DNA of 64,000 nucleotides from Flavobacterium sp. HJJ (GCF_015351475.1 NZ_JADKPR010000008.1:62001-126000); one strand, 5' to 3'; positions 36,726 to 45,244 are shown, numbered from the stretch's first letter. Numbers and translations: made by a program. Notes: generated by a model not told the origin, from the sequence alone.

Positions 36726-37703
36726 TTATTCCCTCGTTTTATCACTTGCTTTTCTATCCTCGTCATAATTATCAGTGCGGTAATGTTCATCATCACCTTC
36801 AAGGATTTTAAGGTAGCTGTTATAACGCGACCAAGCGATTTCATCTTTATCCAGTGCTGCTTTTATGGCACAGTGCGGTTCTTCTTTGTGAAGACAGTTA
36901 TTGAACTTACATTGGTCTTTAATCCTAAAAAATTCAGGGAAATAACCGCTGATTTCTTCTTTTTCCATATCAACAATCCCAAAACCTTTAATTCCCGGCG
37001 TATCAATTATTCGGGCGTTGAAACTCAAATCATACATCTCTGCAAATGTTGTGGTATGCTGTCCCTGCTTGCTTTGTTCTGAAATTGTCTTGGTTTTCAG
37101 CTGTAATGTAGGCTCCAAAGCATTGACCAAAGTAGATTTCCCCACACCGGAATGTCCGGAAAACATCGTTACCTGATCAATCATTAGCTGCTTTAACTCT
37201 TCTACACCTTTATTTTGGGTGGCAGAAACTCTTAGACATTGATAACCGATTTCCTGATAAATGTATTGCAGATACAGCTGTTCATCCAGCATGGCATCAT
37301 CAAAAGTATCTATTTTATTAAAAACCAAAATCGTTTCTATCCCATAAGCTTCAGCAGTAACCAGAAATCGGTCAATAAAACTGGTCGTTGTGGGAGGATT
37401 ATTTATCGTAATCAAAAGAAAAACGCGGTCAATATTAGACGCAATAATATGCATTTGATGCGAAAGATTCACAGATTTTCGAACGATATAATTCTTTCTG
37501 TCGTGAATCTTGTGAATGGTTCCCGTAACATTGTCCGAGGTTTCTTCAAGCTCATAATCGACAATATCACCTACAGCAATCGGATTGGTACTTTTAATTC
37601 CCTTAATTCGGAATTTCCCTTTCATACGGCATTCAATGAAATCACCTTGTTCGGATTTTACGGTATACCAGCTTCCTGTAGATTTATAAACGGTTCCTGT
37701 CAT
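36726..37703 (-). CDS. rsgA: Ribosome small-subunit-dependent GTPase A
   Basis: An OB-fold N-terminal domain (about 1-75) is followed by a circularly permuted GTPase with NKID (G4) before GHSGVGKST (G1) and DTPGIKGFG (G3). A C-terminal zinc-binding region CKFNNCLHKEEPHC follows. RsgA checks and matures the 30S ribosomal subunit. The 325-residue length is typical. It is followed by dtd. Upstream lies a repeat-rich gap and then the terminator of the aromatic operon, so it is transcribed separately. Confidence 0.96.
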   Translation of the reverse strand: MTGTVYKSTGSWYTVKSEQGDFIECRMKGKFRIKGIKSTNPIAVGDIVDYELEETSDNVTGTIHKIHDRKNYIVRKSVNLSHQMHIIASNIDRVFLLITINNPPTTTSFIDRFLVTAEAYGIETILVFNKIDTFDDAMLDEQLYLQYIYQEIGYQCLRVSATQNKGVEELKQLMIDQVTMFSGHSGVGKSTLVNALEPTLQLKTKTISEQSKQGQHTTTFAEMYDLSFNARIIDTPGIKGFGIVDMEKEEISGYFPEFFRIKDQCKFNNCLHKEEPHCAIKAALDKDEIAWSRYNSYLKILEGDDEHYRTDNYDEDRKASDKTRE

Positions 37704-37708
37704 AGAGG

Positions 37709-37850
37709 ATTTTTGATTGAAGATTAACGATTTTATATTTATGATTTAAAACCTAAGATTTTGCAAAGATAAAATGATTTTTGATTGAAGATTAACGAAT
37801 TCTGATTTATGATTGAAAATCTAAGCCTTTTGATTGAAGATTTTCGAAAT
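37709..37850. repeat. Imperfect short repeats upstream of rsgA
   Basis: The text TTTTTGATTGAAGATTAACGA occurs at about 37709-37730 and 37771-37792, with a third partial copy (TTTTGATTGAAGATTTTCGA) near 37829. Together with the ATTTATGATT pieces between them they form degenerate tandem units in the rsgA upstream region. Confidence 0.6.
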
Positions 37851-37854
37851 AAAC

Positions 37855-37886
37855 AAAAAATCCCAAAACCTTAAGCTTTGGGATTT
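37855..37886 (-). terminator. Terminator of the aromatic amino acid operon
   Basis: AAATCCCAAA (37858-37867) pairs with TTTGGGATTT (37877-37886), with a 9-base loop and a U-run on the minus strand (A-run 37855-37860). It lies about 60 bases past the DAHP synthase stop. Confidence 0.85.
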
Positions 37887-37947
37887 AATAAAATCTAATT
37901 TTTCAACTAACAAAATCTGAAATCAAAAATTGTTAAATCTGAAATCA

Positions 37948-39030
37948 TTACGAATTCAAGATTCTCTCTTGGTGTTCGATACTTTCCTGGTGAATAGATT
38001 TGAATAATTTAGTGATAAATTCTTCTGTCAATCCTTTTTTAGCACCTTCTGCTACCATTTTGGCTTGAATTTCGTTCCAGCGGTTGTTTTGAAGAATCGC
38101 TACGTTATTGTCTTTTTTCACTTGACCAATTTCATCAGCAACTTTCATACGTTTTCCTAGCAAGTCTAACAAATTAGCATCCAAAACATCGATGTTAGCT
38201 CTTAATTTTGTCATTTTTTGTTCAAAATCAGCTGTATCTCCGCTCACTTTTCTTACTTTCAAATCTTTGAAAATTTGTTTCAAAGCATCAGGAGTAACTT
38301 GTTGTGCGGCATCAGACCAAGCATTATCCGGATCATTATGAGTTTCGATAATCATACCATCATAATTCAAGTCCAAAGCCTCTTGAGTCACTTCAAGAAT
38401 CATATCACGGTTTCCTGTGATATGTGATGGATCAATGATTAAAGGTAAATCAGGGAATTTATTCTGCAATTCGATAGCAATCTGCCATTCTGGAATGTTT
38501 CTGTATTTTGTTTTTTCGTAAGTAGAAAAACCTCTGTGGATAACTCCTAATTTTTTGATTCCGGCAGCATATAAACGCTCAACTCCTCCTAACCATAAAG
38601 CCATATCTGGGTTTACTGGGTTTTTAATCAAAACGATTTTATCCGTTCCTGCCAATGTATCAGCAATCTCCTGAACCGCAAATGGATTTGCAGTTGTACG
38701 GGCACCAACCCATAAAACATCGATATCATTTTCCAAAGCTAATTTACAGTGAGCTGCAGTAGCAACCTCAGTTCCCATAAGCAAACCAGTTTCAGCTTTA
38801 GCTTTTTTAAGCCATTTCAATCCAATTTCTCCAACACCTTCAAATCCTCCTGGACGAGTTCTTGGTTTCCAGATTCCAGCTCTAAAAACACTAACATCAG
38901 AATCTTTCAATTCATGAGCAATTTTCAAAACCTGCTCTTCAGTTTCAGCACTACAAGGTCCTGCAATTACGAATGGATGAGACAATTTGAATTCGTTCAA
39001 CCAATCTCTCATTTCTTTCTTGTTTTCCAT
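37948..39030 (-). CDS. Bifunctional DAHP synthase / chorismate mutase
   Basis: Residues 1-260 form a type I-beta 3-deoxy-7-phosphoheptulonate synthase (FVIAGPCSAETEEQ, FRAGIWKPRTRPGGFEG, IDPSHITGNRD). Residues about 268-360 form a type II (AroQ) chorismate mutase helix bundle (LRANIDVLDANLLDLLGKRMKVADEIG). It catalyses the first shikimate-pathway step and the step from chorismate to prephenate; in related fusions the mutase domain gives feedback control of the synthase. It is the last gene of the pheA, aminotransferase, tyrA, synthase/mutase run, 72 bases after tyrA, and ends in a terminator. Confidence 0.95.
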   Translation of the reverse strand: MENKKEMRDWLNEFKLSHPFVIAGPCSAETEEQVLKIAHELKDSDVSVFRAGIWKPRTRPGGFEGVGEIGLKWLKKAKAETGLLMGTEVATAAHCKLALENDIDVLWVGARTTANPFAVQEIADTLAGTDKIVLIKNPVNPDMALWLGGVERLYAAGIKKLGVIHRGFSTYEKTKYRNIPEWQIAIELQNKFPDLPLIIDPSHITGNRDMILEVTQEALDLNYDGMIIETHNDPDNAWSDAAQQVTPDALKQIFKDLKVRKVSGDTADFEQKMTKLRANIDVLDANLLDLLGKRMKVADEIGQVKKDNNVAILQNNRWNEIQAKMVAEGAKKGLTEEFITKLFKSIHQESIEHQERILNS

Positions 39031-39102
39031 CTTTTCTAAATTTACTTTTTATTATTTTTATGTGTTGTTATTATTGATATTGCAATTGATTTTTGCAATT
39101 GC

Positions 39103-39954
39103 TTATTTTTTCATTCCGTTTAATATTTCTCTTATTTTATTTACGCTCTGCATTTCATTATAAATTGCTTCGTAATCATCATTCACCAAAAGCTCCTTAA
39201 AGTTAGACAAATTTGCGATATATTCCTCTAACGTCTTGACTACCTGTTTTTTATTCTGTTTAAAAATCGGTGTCCACATCGCTGGTGAACTTTTGGCCAG
39301 ACGAACGGTGCTTTCAAATCCGGAACCTGCCATATCAAAAATATCCTGCTCGTCCTTTTCTTTATTGATTACCGTTTTCCCGAGCATGAACGAACTGATG
39401 TGTGATAAATGCGACACATAAGCAATATGTTTATCATGCGATTTCGGATCCATGTAGCGGATTCTCATTCCGATTGCCGAAAAAAGCCACAATGCTCTCT
39501 CTTGTAATTTAAAAGCTGTTTTTTCAACCTCACAGATGATATTCGTTTTCCCTTTAAACAACCCTCTGATTGCTGCTGAAGGTCCCGAAAACTCTGTTCC
39601 AGCAATAGGATGCGTGGCCATAAAATTTCTCCTCTTCGGATGATTTTCAACTGCTTCACAAACTGGAATTTTAGTCGAACCTACATCAAAAACAATAGCC
39701 GAGTCCGAAACCAAATCCAAAACCTTTGGCAAAACCACAATAGCTATGTCCACGGGAACAGAAACAATAACTAAATCTGCCTTGGATAAGTCATCAAAAA
39801 TAGCTGTATCATCAATAACTCCAAGCGCAGCTGCCTCTTGCAAATGCTTTTCATTAGTGTCAATTCCAAAAATTTTAGCATCAGGATTCAAATCTTTAGC
39901 GTCTAGTGCTATTGACCCACCTATTAATCCAACACCTATTACATATATATTCAT
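39103..39954 (-). CDS. tyrA: Prephenate dehydrogenase
   Basis: A Rossmann NAD(P)-binding motif opens the protein (VIGVGLIGGSIALD), followed by VPVDIA, FDVGSTK and THPIAGTEFSGP, all typical of TyrA. The helical dimerisation region follows (HIAYVSHLSHISSFML, with the conserved His). It converts prephenate to 4-hydroxyphenylpyruvate for tyrosine. The 283-residue length indicates a stand-alone dehydrogenase without ACT or mutase domain; mutase activity is supplied by the fused gene downstream. The spacing to the upstream aminotransferase is about 175 bases and contains a dispersed repeat. Confidence 0.95.
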   Translation of the reverse strand: MNIYVIGVGLIGGSIALDAKDLNPDAKIFGIDTNEKHLQEAAALGVIDDTAIFDDLSKADLVIVSVPVDIAIVVLPKVLDLVSDSAIVFDVGSTKIPVCEAVENHPKRRNFMATHPIAGTEFSGPSAAIRGLFKGKTNIICEVEKTAFKLQERALWLFSAIGMRIRYMDPKSHDKHIAYVSHLSHISSFMLGKTVINKEKDEQDIFDMAGSGFESTVRLAKSSPAMWTPIFKQNKKQVVKTLEEYIANLSNFKELLVNDDYEAIYNEMQSVNKIREILNGMKK

Positions 39955-39966
39955 ATTCTAATTTTT

Positions 39967-40060
39967 TGGAGCTAATCCTGCTATTCGTTGCAATCTTTTA
40001 TCCCGAAAAAAAATCGGGATAAAAGGATTTCCACTGCTATCAGGGCTAGGAATCCCATTT
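39967..40060. repeat. Dispersed repeat family 1, copy A
   Basis: Conserved ends (rc: CCTGATAGCAGTGGAAATCC on one side, GCAACGAATAGCAGGATTAG on the other) flank a perfect 12-bp inverted repeat, 39995-40006 with 40014-40025, with a seven-A loop. Copies B (57684-57762) and C (60071-60213) have the same ends but different central hairpins. It lies between tyrA and the aminotransferase inside the operon. Confidence 0.75.
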
Positions 40061-40129
40061 TCTCAACAACTTTATATTTTCCAATTTTAGTTTGTCATTT
40101 CTGATAAACTGCAATCTGAAGTCAGTAAT

Positions 40130-41275
40130 CTAAAATCTATCTATCGCTTCCTGCACTTTCTCTTCTTTCACACAAAGCGCAAATCGGATATATCCTTCTC
40201 CATTGCTTCCGAAAATAGTTCCCGGCGTGATAAAAATTGATTTTTCATACAATATCTTATCTATAAAATCCTCAGCCGAATCAATTCCTGCCGGCAATTT
40301 TGCCCAGACAAAAAGACCAACGCCTTCTTTGTATACTTCACAGCCTAACTTTTCAGCCAGCTGTTCTGTCAAAATTCTTCGTCTGCGATAAATTTTGTTC
40401 ATATCTTCAAACCAGGATTTGTCACTATTCAATGCTGCAACAGCCCCTTTTTGAATTCCGTAGAACATACCGCTGTCCATGTTGCTTTTTACTTTCAGCA
40501 CTGCATCAATAAGACTTGCACTTCCTAAAACCATTCCAACTCTCCATCCCGCCATGTTGAAGGTTTTACTCAAAGAATTCAGCTCTAATGCTACATCTTT
40601 TGCTCCTTCCACCTGCAGTAAACTCATTGGTTTATCATTCAAAACAAAACTATAAGGATTGTCATTGATCAATAATATATTGTGTTTTTTCGCAAATGCT
40701 ACCAATTTTGCAAACAATTCCAAACTTCCTCTTGCTCCTGTCGGCATGTGAGGATAACCCAGCCACATGATTTTTACTTTTGACAAATCCAGTTTTTCCA
40801 AAGCTTCAAAATCAGGTTCCCAATTATTAGCTTCTTTCAAATCATAATAAACCGGCACAGCACCAACAAGATTAGTTACCGAAGTATAAGTAGGATAACC
40901 CGGATTTGGAATCAGAACATGGTCTCCTTCGTTCAGGAAAGCCATAGAAATATGCATAATCCCTTCTTTGGAACCAATCAATGGCAAAATTTCAACCGCA
41001 GGATCCAGCGCTACTCCATAATTATTCTGATAAAAATCAGCCATTCCTTTTCTAAGTTCCGGCAGTCCCTGATAACTTTGATACTGATGTGCATTTTCGT
41101 CCTGCATTGCATTTACAACAGCATCTATAACCGCCTGTGATGGTTTTAAATCCGGACTTCCAATTCCCATATTGATAATTGGTTTTCCTTCTGATGCTAA
41201 TTGTCTCACTTCTCTCAATTTTGATGAGAAGTAATATTCTTCAACTACATTTAAACGTTTTGCTGTTGTAATCAT
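40130..41275 (-). CDS. PLP-dependent aminotransferase, probably aromatic
   Basis: This 381-residue fold-type I class I/II aminotransferase has MGIGSPDLKPS near the N-terminus, NPGYPTY, the NDNPYSFV Asp/Tyr region and LSKTFNMAGWRVG with the PLP Lys (SLSKT). The family includes LL-diaminopimelate and aspartate/aromatic aminotransferases. Its position between pheA and tyrA strongly suggests it transaminates phenylpyruvate and 4-hydroxyphenylpyruvate to Phe and Tyr. That substrate assignment is from context. The 92-base gap to pheA carries dispersed repeat text, not a promoter I can identify. Confidence 0.9.
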   Translation of the reverse strand: MITTAKRLNVVEEYYFSSKLREVRQLASEGKPIINMGIGSPDLKPSQAVIDAVVNAMQDENAHQYQSYQGLPELRKGMADFYQNNYGVALDPAVEILPLIGSKEGIMHISMAFLNEGDHVLIPNPGYPTYTSVTNLVGAVPVYYDLKEANNWEPDFEALEKLDLSKVKIMWLGYPHMPTGARGSLELFAKLVAFAKKHNILLINDNPYSFVLNDKPMSLLQVEGAKDVALELNSLSKTFNMAGWRVGMVLGSASLIDAVLKVKSNMDSGMFYGIQKGAVAALNSDKSWFEDMNKIYRRRRILTEQLAEKLGCEVYKEGVGLFVWAKLPAGIDSAEDFIDKILYEKSIFITPGTIFGSNGEGYIRFALCVKEEKVQEAIDRF

Positions 41276-41367
41276 AATTTTATTTTTTTTGCTTTAGGCT
41301 GTACGCCTTACGCTTTATGCTTTCCTATTATAACTTTCGACTTGTGACTTTCGGCTTTCAGACTTAT

Positions 41368-42195
41368 TTACGGTTTGGTATTTTTATATTCTCCTAACAC
41401 TTTAAAATACTCCGCCATAATTTCTAATAACGATTTGGCTTTGGCAAAATCTTCGTATTTATCAAAAGTTACATCTACGAAAAACGAATATTTCCAAGGC
41501 GTTTCAATTTTTGGCAGCGACTGAATTTTAGTTAAATTCAGTTTGCAGTCGCTCATTACATTCAAAACTGCTGCTAAACTGCCGCGTTTATGATCCAGTT
41601 CAAATTTTATCGAAGCTCTGTTTATTTCATTTTCGTCAACAAAATGATTTTCTCTGTTGATAATCACAAAACGGGTCATATTATTATTTATCGTTTGGAT
41701 TTCAGGAGCCAGAATTTCCAAATCATACATTTCAGCAGCAGTTTTACTGGCGATTGCTGCAATTCCTTTCAGCTGTTTTTCATGTATTCTTCTGGCAGTT
41801 TCGGCAGTATCTTTGTCTTCAACCAATTTTATGTTTGGGTATTTTTTCAAAAACTCCATACACTGCAGCAACGCCATAGGATGTGAATGTACTTCGTGAA
41901 TATCTTCTATTTTCTGGCCTTTCAGTGCCATTAAATTTTGATGAATGCTTAAATAATGTTCGCCAATGATGTGCAGATTATTTTTATCAATCAATGCGTA
42001 GTTTGGAATTATCGGTCCGGCAATAGAATTCTCAATAGCCATTACCGCCTGATCTGATTTTCCAGATAACAGACTAGCTACCAGTTCTTCAAAAGACATG
42101 CATTCATCAACACTTACTTTACTGTCATAATATTCCTTAACCACTTGATGGTGGAAAGATCCCTTAATTCCCTGTATTGCAATTTTCGTTTTCAT
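41368..42195 (-). CDS. pheA: Prephenate dehydratase
   Basis: A periplasmic-binding-like PDT domain (about residues 1-185: IQGIKGSFHHQV, VMAIENSIAGPI, NNMTRFVII with the catalytic Thr-Arg-Phe) is followed by an ACT regulatory domain (about 195-275). It converts prephenate to phenylpyruvate, and the ACT domain normally gives feedback inhibition by Phe. At 275 residues it is the stand-alone form without chorismate mutase. It is the first gene of the aromatic operon. The terminator of a Phe/Tyr leader attenuator ends only 7 bases before its start codon, so operon expression is probably set by attenuation. Confidence 0.95.
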   Translation of the reverse strand: MKTKIAIQGIKGSFHHQVVKEYYDSKVSVDECMSFEELVASLLSGKSDQAVMAIENSIAGPIIPNYALIDKNNLHIIGEHYLSIHQNLMALKGQKIEDIHEVHSHPMALLQCMEFLKKYPNIKLVEDKDTAETARRIHEKQLKGIAAIASKTAAEMYDLEILAPEIQTINNNMTRFVIINRENHFVDENEINRASIKFELDHKRGSLAAVLNVMSDCKLNLTKIQSLPKIETPWKYSFFVDVTFDKYEDFAKAKSLLEIMAEYFKVLGEYKNTKP

Positions 42196-42201
42196 TGGGT
42201 C

Positions 42202-42283
42202 AAAAAAAAATCCTGATTTTCATCAGGATTGTATATTATTTTTATTTGTTTCTTTTATTTTCAAATAACCATAGCACAATCCC
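42202..42283 (-). promoter_or_regulatory. Attenuator (antiterminator and terminator) of the pheA operon
   Basis: Terminator: AATCCTGAT (42222-42230 read on minus) pairs with ATCAGGATT (42209-42217), loop of four, followed by a U-run ending at 42202. Antiterminator: GGGATTGT (42276-42283), directly after the leader stop codon, pairs with ACAATCCT (42225-42232), which overlaps the terminator 5' arm. A 7-bp hairpin (42242-42248 with 42262-42268) nests between the antiterminator arms. A ribosome at the leader stop would cover 42276-42283 and allow termination; one stalled on Phe/Tyr codons would not. Confidence 0.85.
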
Positions 42284-42340
42284 TTACTTCCTAAAGAAGA
42301 AATAAAAAGAGTTGCTAAAATAAAAACGGTTATTAGACAT
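42284..42340 (-). CDS. pheA operon leader peptide, Phe/Tyr-rich
   Basis: An 18-codon ORF, MSNNRFYFSNSFYFFFRK, contains six Phe and two Tyr, with FYFFF just before the end. It begins about 28 bases after the predicted start of transcription and ends right at the antiterminator arm. This is the design of classic phe leader peptides: a shortage of charged tRNA-Phe or tRNA-Tyr stalls the ribosome and favours read-through into pheA. It is too short for ordinary gene calling. No strong Shine-Dalgarno sequence is visible, which is normal for this phylum. Confidence 0.85.
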   Translation of the reverse strand: MSNNRFYFSNSFYFFFRK

Positions 42341-42374
42341 TGTATTGTATTATTTGTGTTTCAATTATTTGATG

Positions 42375-42406
42375 CAAATGTATAACATATTTTGGCTCGC
42401 CCAAAA
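42375..42406 (-). promoter_or_regulatory. Promoter of the pheA leader and operon
   Basis: TACATTTG (42375-42382, minus) is a perfect TAnnTTTG -7 box, and TTTTGG (42401-42406) places the -33 TTG 19 bp upstream. The predicted start is near 42368, about 28 bases before the leader peptide ATG. Confidence 0.8.
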
Positions 42407-42679
42407 TAAAAATAATATTTTGTATAACAAAAAAAGATTTCTTTGTGAAACTGCTTATAAAACTACTATTTAATAAAAAAGAAGCTTTATAAGCGAATAA
42501 AATTATTGATTTTAAAATGAAAACTCCCCCAGAAATCATGGATTATTCCAAGAACAGCTTTTTTTTGAAATTTTATCCATAAAAATTTTGATAAAAACGA
42601 TTTCACCTATTACTGAATATCGTTATAACTTCGTAAAGAATAGAAATAAGTTATCGAAATAACGAATTACCTTGAAAAC

Positions 42680-42888
42680 CAAACTACTATGGACTGAAAG
42701 TCCATAGATTTGGTTAGGCAAACAGAAAGTCTGCAAGGTTGGATTGCGAAAATTGATGAAATTTTGCCACAGATTCACAGATAAAAAATGATTTTAAAAT
42801 CTGTAATCTGTGGCAAAAACTTTTTTAGAAGCTAAAGCAAGATGCACTGAAAGTGCATAGTTTTAAACTCTATTTGAGACCAATAAAA
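42680..42888. repeat. Dispersed repeat family 2, copy D1
   Basis: This gap (42541-42884) holds no gene. It contains two related palindromes, TATGGACTGAAAGTCCATA (42689-42707) and ATGCACTGAAAGTGCAT (42842-42858), enclosing a larger inverted pair GCCACAGATT (42766-42775) with AATCTGTGGC (42805-42814). Text such as TTTGGTTAG, the GCCACA segment and TTTGAGACCAATAAA recurs, degenerate, at 51355-51507 (copy D2). Confidence 0.65.
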
Positions 42889-42915
42889 AGCATCCGCAAA
42901 AACGGATGCTTTTTT
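42885..42915 (-). terminator. Terminator after the barrel-protein gene
   Basis: A perfect 12-bp stem AAAAAGCATCCG (42885-42896) with CGGATGCTTTTT (42903-42914) and a 6-base loop. It has A- and T-runs on both sides, so it can work in both directions. It lies 14 bases past the stop of the barrel gene. Confidence 0.9.
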
Positions 42916-42928
42916 AAAATAAGATAGA

Positions 42929-43537
42929 CTAGAAATTTTTTGAAAGTCCTATATTAAATGACTGTCCAAAATTGAAATAAAAATTACTGTTCTTTCCATT
43001 ATTTTGATCACTCTTTGTGTTTGAATATGTTAATCCGCCAATACCAAAATTTAATCCAAAATTGTTTTTAATATTTAAAAATAAACCGGGTGCAAAAGCT
43101 GCATAAACGCCATCAAACGTATTTGTAAAAGTAACTGGATTAGAAAAAGAATTAGTGTTAGTTTCTTTACTGTTCTTGTAACCTGCGCCTAAATCAGCAT
43201 ACAGCAAAAACATTTGACTAAGTGATTTTGAATATCTGACAAAAGCTCCAACTGAGTAGTTTTTACTTATTCTTTCTTGATTATTCATTGCATTTTCTTG
43301 ATAAGTATATACATTTTTATCAGATGAAAATCCAGATTCAATCCCGACAGTCCAATTATCCTTGAACTGATATCCTATTCTCGGAGAAAAACCGAATCTA
43401 TCAGTCTTACTTTCACTTGAATTATTAGAATCTTTACTAGACCAAAAGCTCACATTTCCAGATACAAAGTAAGTACCTTTTTGAGCATTTGCAAAGCTTA
43501 CCACAGCTAAAGCAATAACAAGTAGCATTTTTTTCAT
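42929..43537 (-). CDS. Outer-membrane beta-barrel protein
   Basis: A signal peptide (MKKMLLVIALAVVSFANAQ) is followed by about 180 residues with the alternating pattern of a small porin-like barrel: FSPRIGYQFKDNWTVGIESGF, YKNSKETNTNSF, FLNIKNNFGLNFGIGGL and a terminal strand ending in Phe (FNIGLSKNF). It resembles the many OmpX/OmpW-like outer membrane beta-barrel proteins of Bacteroidota. The specific role is unknown. It is transcribed divergently from gldA and ends in a strong terminator. Confidence 0.8.
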   Translation of the reverse strand: MKKMLLVIALAVVSFANAQKGTYFVSGNVSFWSSKDSNNSSESKTDRFGFSPRIGYQFKDNWTVGIESGFSSDKNVYTYQENAMNNQERISKNYSVGAFVRYSKSLSQMFLLYADLGAGYKNSKETNTNSFSNPVTFTNTFDGVYAAFAPGLFLNIKNNFGLNFGIGGLTYSNTKSDQNNGKNSNFYFNFGQSFNIGLSKNF

Positions 43538-43704
43538 AATTTATTTATTTTGTTTGTTAAAAATTAGTAATCCATTAACAAGAACTGTGCCAGTGTTTAC
43601 TAATTTTCATACAATTAACATCTGTGTAAGCTGTATTGAATAGTATATTCGCTGTCAAACAGCATAAATTTTTCCGATTCATGGAGAACTATCTATTTTC
43701 TAAT

Positions 43705-43712
43705 TACTTTTG
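43705..43712 (+). promoter_or_regulatory. -7 box upstream of gldA
   Basis: TACTTTTG matches TAnnTTTG and lies 17 bases before the gldA start codon, giving a leader of about 11 bases. The -33 TTG is not clear at the usual distance, so this is a partial promoter match. Confidence 0.5.
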
Positions 43713-43729
43713 CAGTAAATAAAATTTTT

Positions 43730-44626
43730 ATGTCAATAGAAGTAAAAAACATTTCGAAAAGTTACGGTGCTCAAAAAGCATTGGACAATATTTCTTTTTC
43801 TGTAAAAAAAGGAGAAATTGTTGGTTTTCTGGGGCCAAATGGTGCCGGTAAATCAACTTTGATGAAAATTTTGACGACTTATATCAATGCTGATTCTGGT
43901 GTAGCACTCGTGAACGGATTTGATGTAAACACTGATGAAAAATCAGTACAGCTTTCTATTGGCTATCTGCCGGAACATAATCCGCTGTATCTGGATTTGT
44001 ATGTGAGAGAATATCTGGCTTTCAATGCTGATGTATATAAGGTAGAAAAATCAAGAATTGAAGAAGTGATTCAGCTTACAGGTTTACAAAACGAAAGCCA
44101 TAAAAAGATAGGACAATTATCCAAAGGTTACCGTCAGCGTGTGGGACTGGCCAATGCCTTACTGCATAATCCCGATGTTTTGATTCTGGACGAACCTACT
44201 ACGGGACTGGATCCAAATCAATTGGCCGAAATCAGAAACGTAATTAAAAACGTTGGCAAAGACAAAACCGTTTTCCTTTCGACACATATTATGCAGGAAG
44301 TGGAAGCGATCTGCGACCGCGTAATTATTATTGACAAAGGACAAATTGCTGCCGATAAAAAACTGGAAAATTTAATCTCTGCCGATAAAGAACAAGTAAT
44401 CGAAGTTGAATTTGACAAGAAAGCAGAAGAAGATCTTATTGCTGAGATTCCGCATTTAAAATCTTTCAAAAACACTCATGGGTTTTCTTGGGAACTGACT
44501 TTTATTTCCGACAAAGACATGCGTCCAACCGTTTTTGATTTCGCTTATGATAATGGTTTGAAGACTTTACAATTGAACCAAAAGAATAAAAATCTTGAAG
44601 CGGTGTTTAGGGAGATTACTAAATAA
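43730..44626 (+). CDS. gldA: Gliding-motility ABC transporter ATP-binding protein
   Basis: A 298-residue ABC ATPase with Walker A GPNGAGKST, Q-loop region IGYLPEHNPLYLDLYVREYL, signature LSKGYRQRVGLANAL, Walker B VLILDEPTTGLD and H-loop STHIMQEVE. The LPEHNPLYLDLYV stretch and length match GldA of the Flavobacterium gliding machinery, which acts with membrane subunits GldF and GldG (not in this window). The gene is a single unit closed by a strong terminator. A generic ABC-2 type exporter ATPase is the main alternative. Confidence 0.88.
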   Translation: MSIEVKNISKSYGAQKALDNISFSVKKGEIVGFLGPNGAGKSTLMKILTTYINADSGVALVNGFDVNTDEKSVQLSIGYLPEHNPLYLDLYVREYLAFNADVYKVEKSRIEEVIQLTGLQNESHKKIGQLSKGYRQRVGLANALLHNPDVLILDEPTTGLDPNQLAEIRNVIKNVGKDKTVFLSTHIMQEVEAICDRVIIIDKGQIAADKKLENLISADKEQVIEVEFDKKAEEDLIAEIPHLKSFKNTHGFSWELTFISDKDMRPTVFDFAYDNGLKTLQLNQKNKNLEAVFREITK

Positions 44627-44650
44627 GCTGGCAGGCTGCAGATTACTGGT

Positions 44651-44695
44651 AAAAAGCAAGCTCGTTTAAAGCCATTTTAAACGAGCTTGCTTTTT
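44651..44695 (+). terminator. Strong terminator after gldA
   Basis: A perfect 20-bp stem (44651-44670 with 44676-44695), 5-base loop, ending in T5 then ATTTT. It has A5 on the other side so it is bidirectional and also serves the minus-strand genes to its right. Confidence 0.95.
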
Positions 44696-44775
44696 ATTTT
44701 ACCAATGATTTTAAATGAATTGTAGTCAAGTATTCCACTTTACACTATAAGTTAAATCCACCAATTAATGTAGAT

Positions 44776-45009
44776 TTAATTTATACCTATTCTAATTTGA
44801 TTTTGCCAATTCTCGGTTACTTTTATAAAACTGTTATCAAAATCGTAAAGCTCATTTGACAACCCTGATTTGCCATCCTTTAGATATTCTTTCAAGTTCT
44901 CAATACGCACAAATCCTGTTTTAGTTTTGGCACAAACTATAAAGTTAGGGTAAGAAATACCATTATCATTCATGAGTACGATCACTAAATAATAATTAAA
45001 CTCAAACAT
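44776..45009 (-). CDS. Small hypothetical protein
   Basis: The frame opens at 45057, but the Met at 45009 gives a more ordinary soluble protein of 77 residues (MFEFNYYLVIVLMNDNGISY...). It contains a Tyr/Asn-rich N-terminus and an acidic middle, and no recognised domain or signal. It lies between the gldA terminator and a degenerate coding stretch, so it may itself be a leftover of rearrangement. Confidence 0.4.
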   Translation of the reverse strand: MFEFNYYLVIVLMNDNGISYPNFIVCAKTKTGFVRIENLKEYLKDGKSGLSNELYDFDNSFIKVTENWQNQIRIGIN

Positions 45010-45024
45010 AAAGTATAATTTTAA

Positions 45025-45237
45025 GATATAACTAAAAATAGTAAAAAGTTCAACCATATTTATAAAAAGGATGATAATATTTCAAGTGAATGGTTAAATA
45101 AATATGATCCTAAAAAATTAGCACGTTAAGCTTACCTTTTGAGTTACATCTTTAAATCAAAAACAGCGGAAAGATTAGAAAAATTGGGTGAAATTAGAAT
45201 TTCAAATACAGAAGTAAGAAAGCCACTTCGTAATTAA
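45025..45237 (+). pseudogene. Degenerate coding remnant with an in-frame stop
   Basis: One frame reads protein-like on both sides of a TAA at 45127-45129: before it, DDNISSEWLNKYDPKKLAR; after it, FKSKTAERLEKLGEIRISNT and EVRKPLRN to a second stop at 45235. Both halves are polar and helix-like, unlike random translation of AT-rich DNA. There is no start codon or homologue I recognise. It could be the end of a decayed gene or of a mobile element. Confidence 0.35.
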
Positions 45238-45244
45238 AGGACTT

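Noticed and set aside
37239-37727. A 162-codon ORF opposite rsgA
   Set aside because: Antisense shadow of a well-identified GTPase; its composition is the usual reverse-complement pattern.
39995-40025. Terminator between the aminotransferase and tyrA
   Set aside because: The hairpin is perfect but has no U-run on the minus strand and belongs to a dispersed repeat, so it was listed as a repeat instead.
42333-42539. A 68-codon minus-strand ORF upstream of pheA
   Set aside because: It overlaps the pheA promoter and the leader peptide start in another frame. The attenuator explains this region better.
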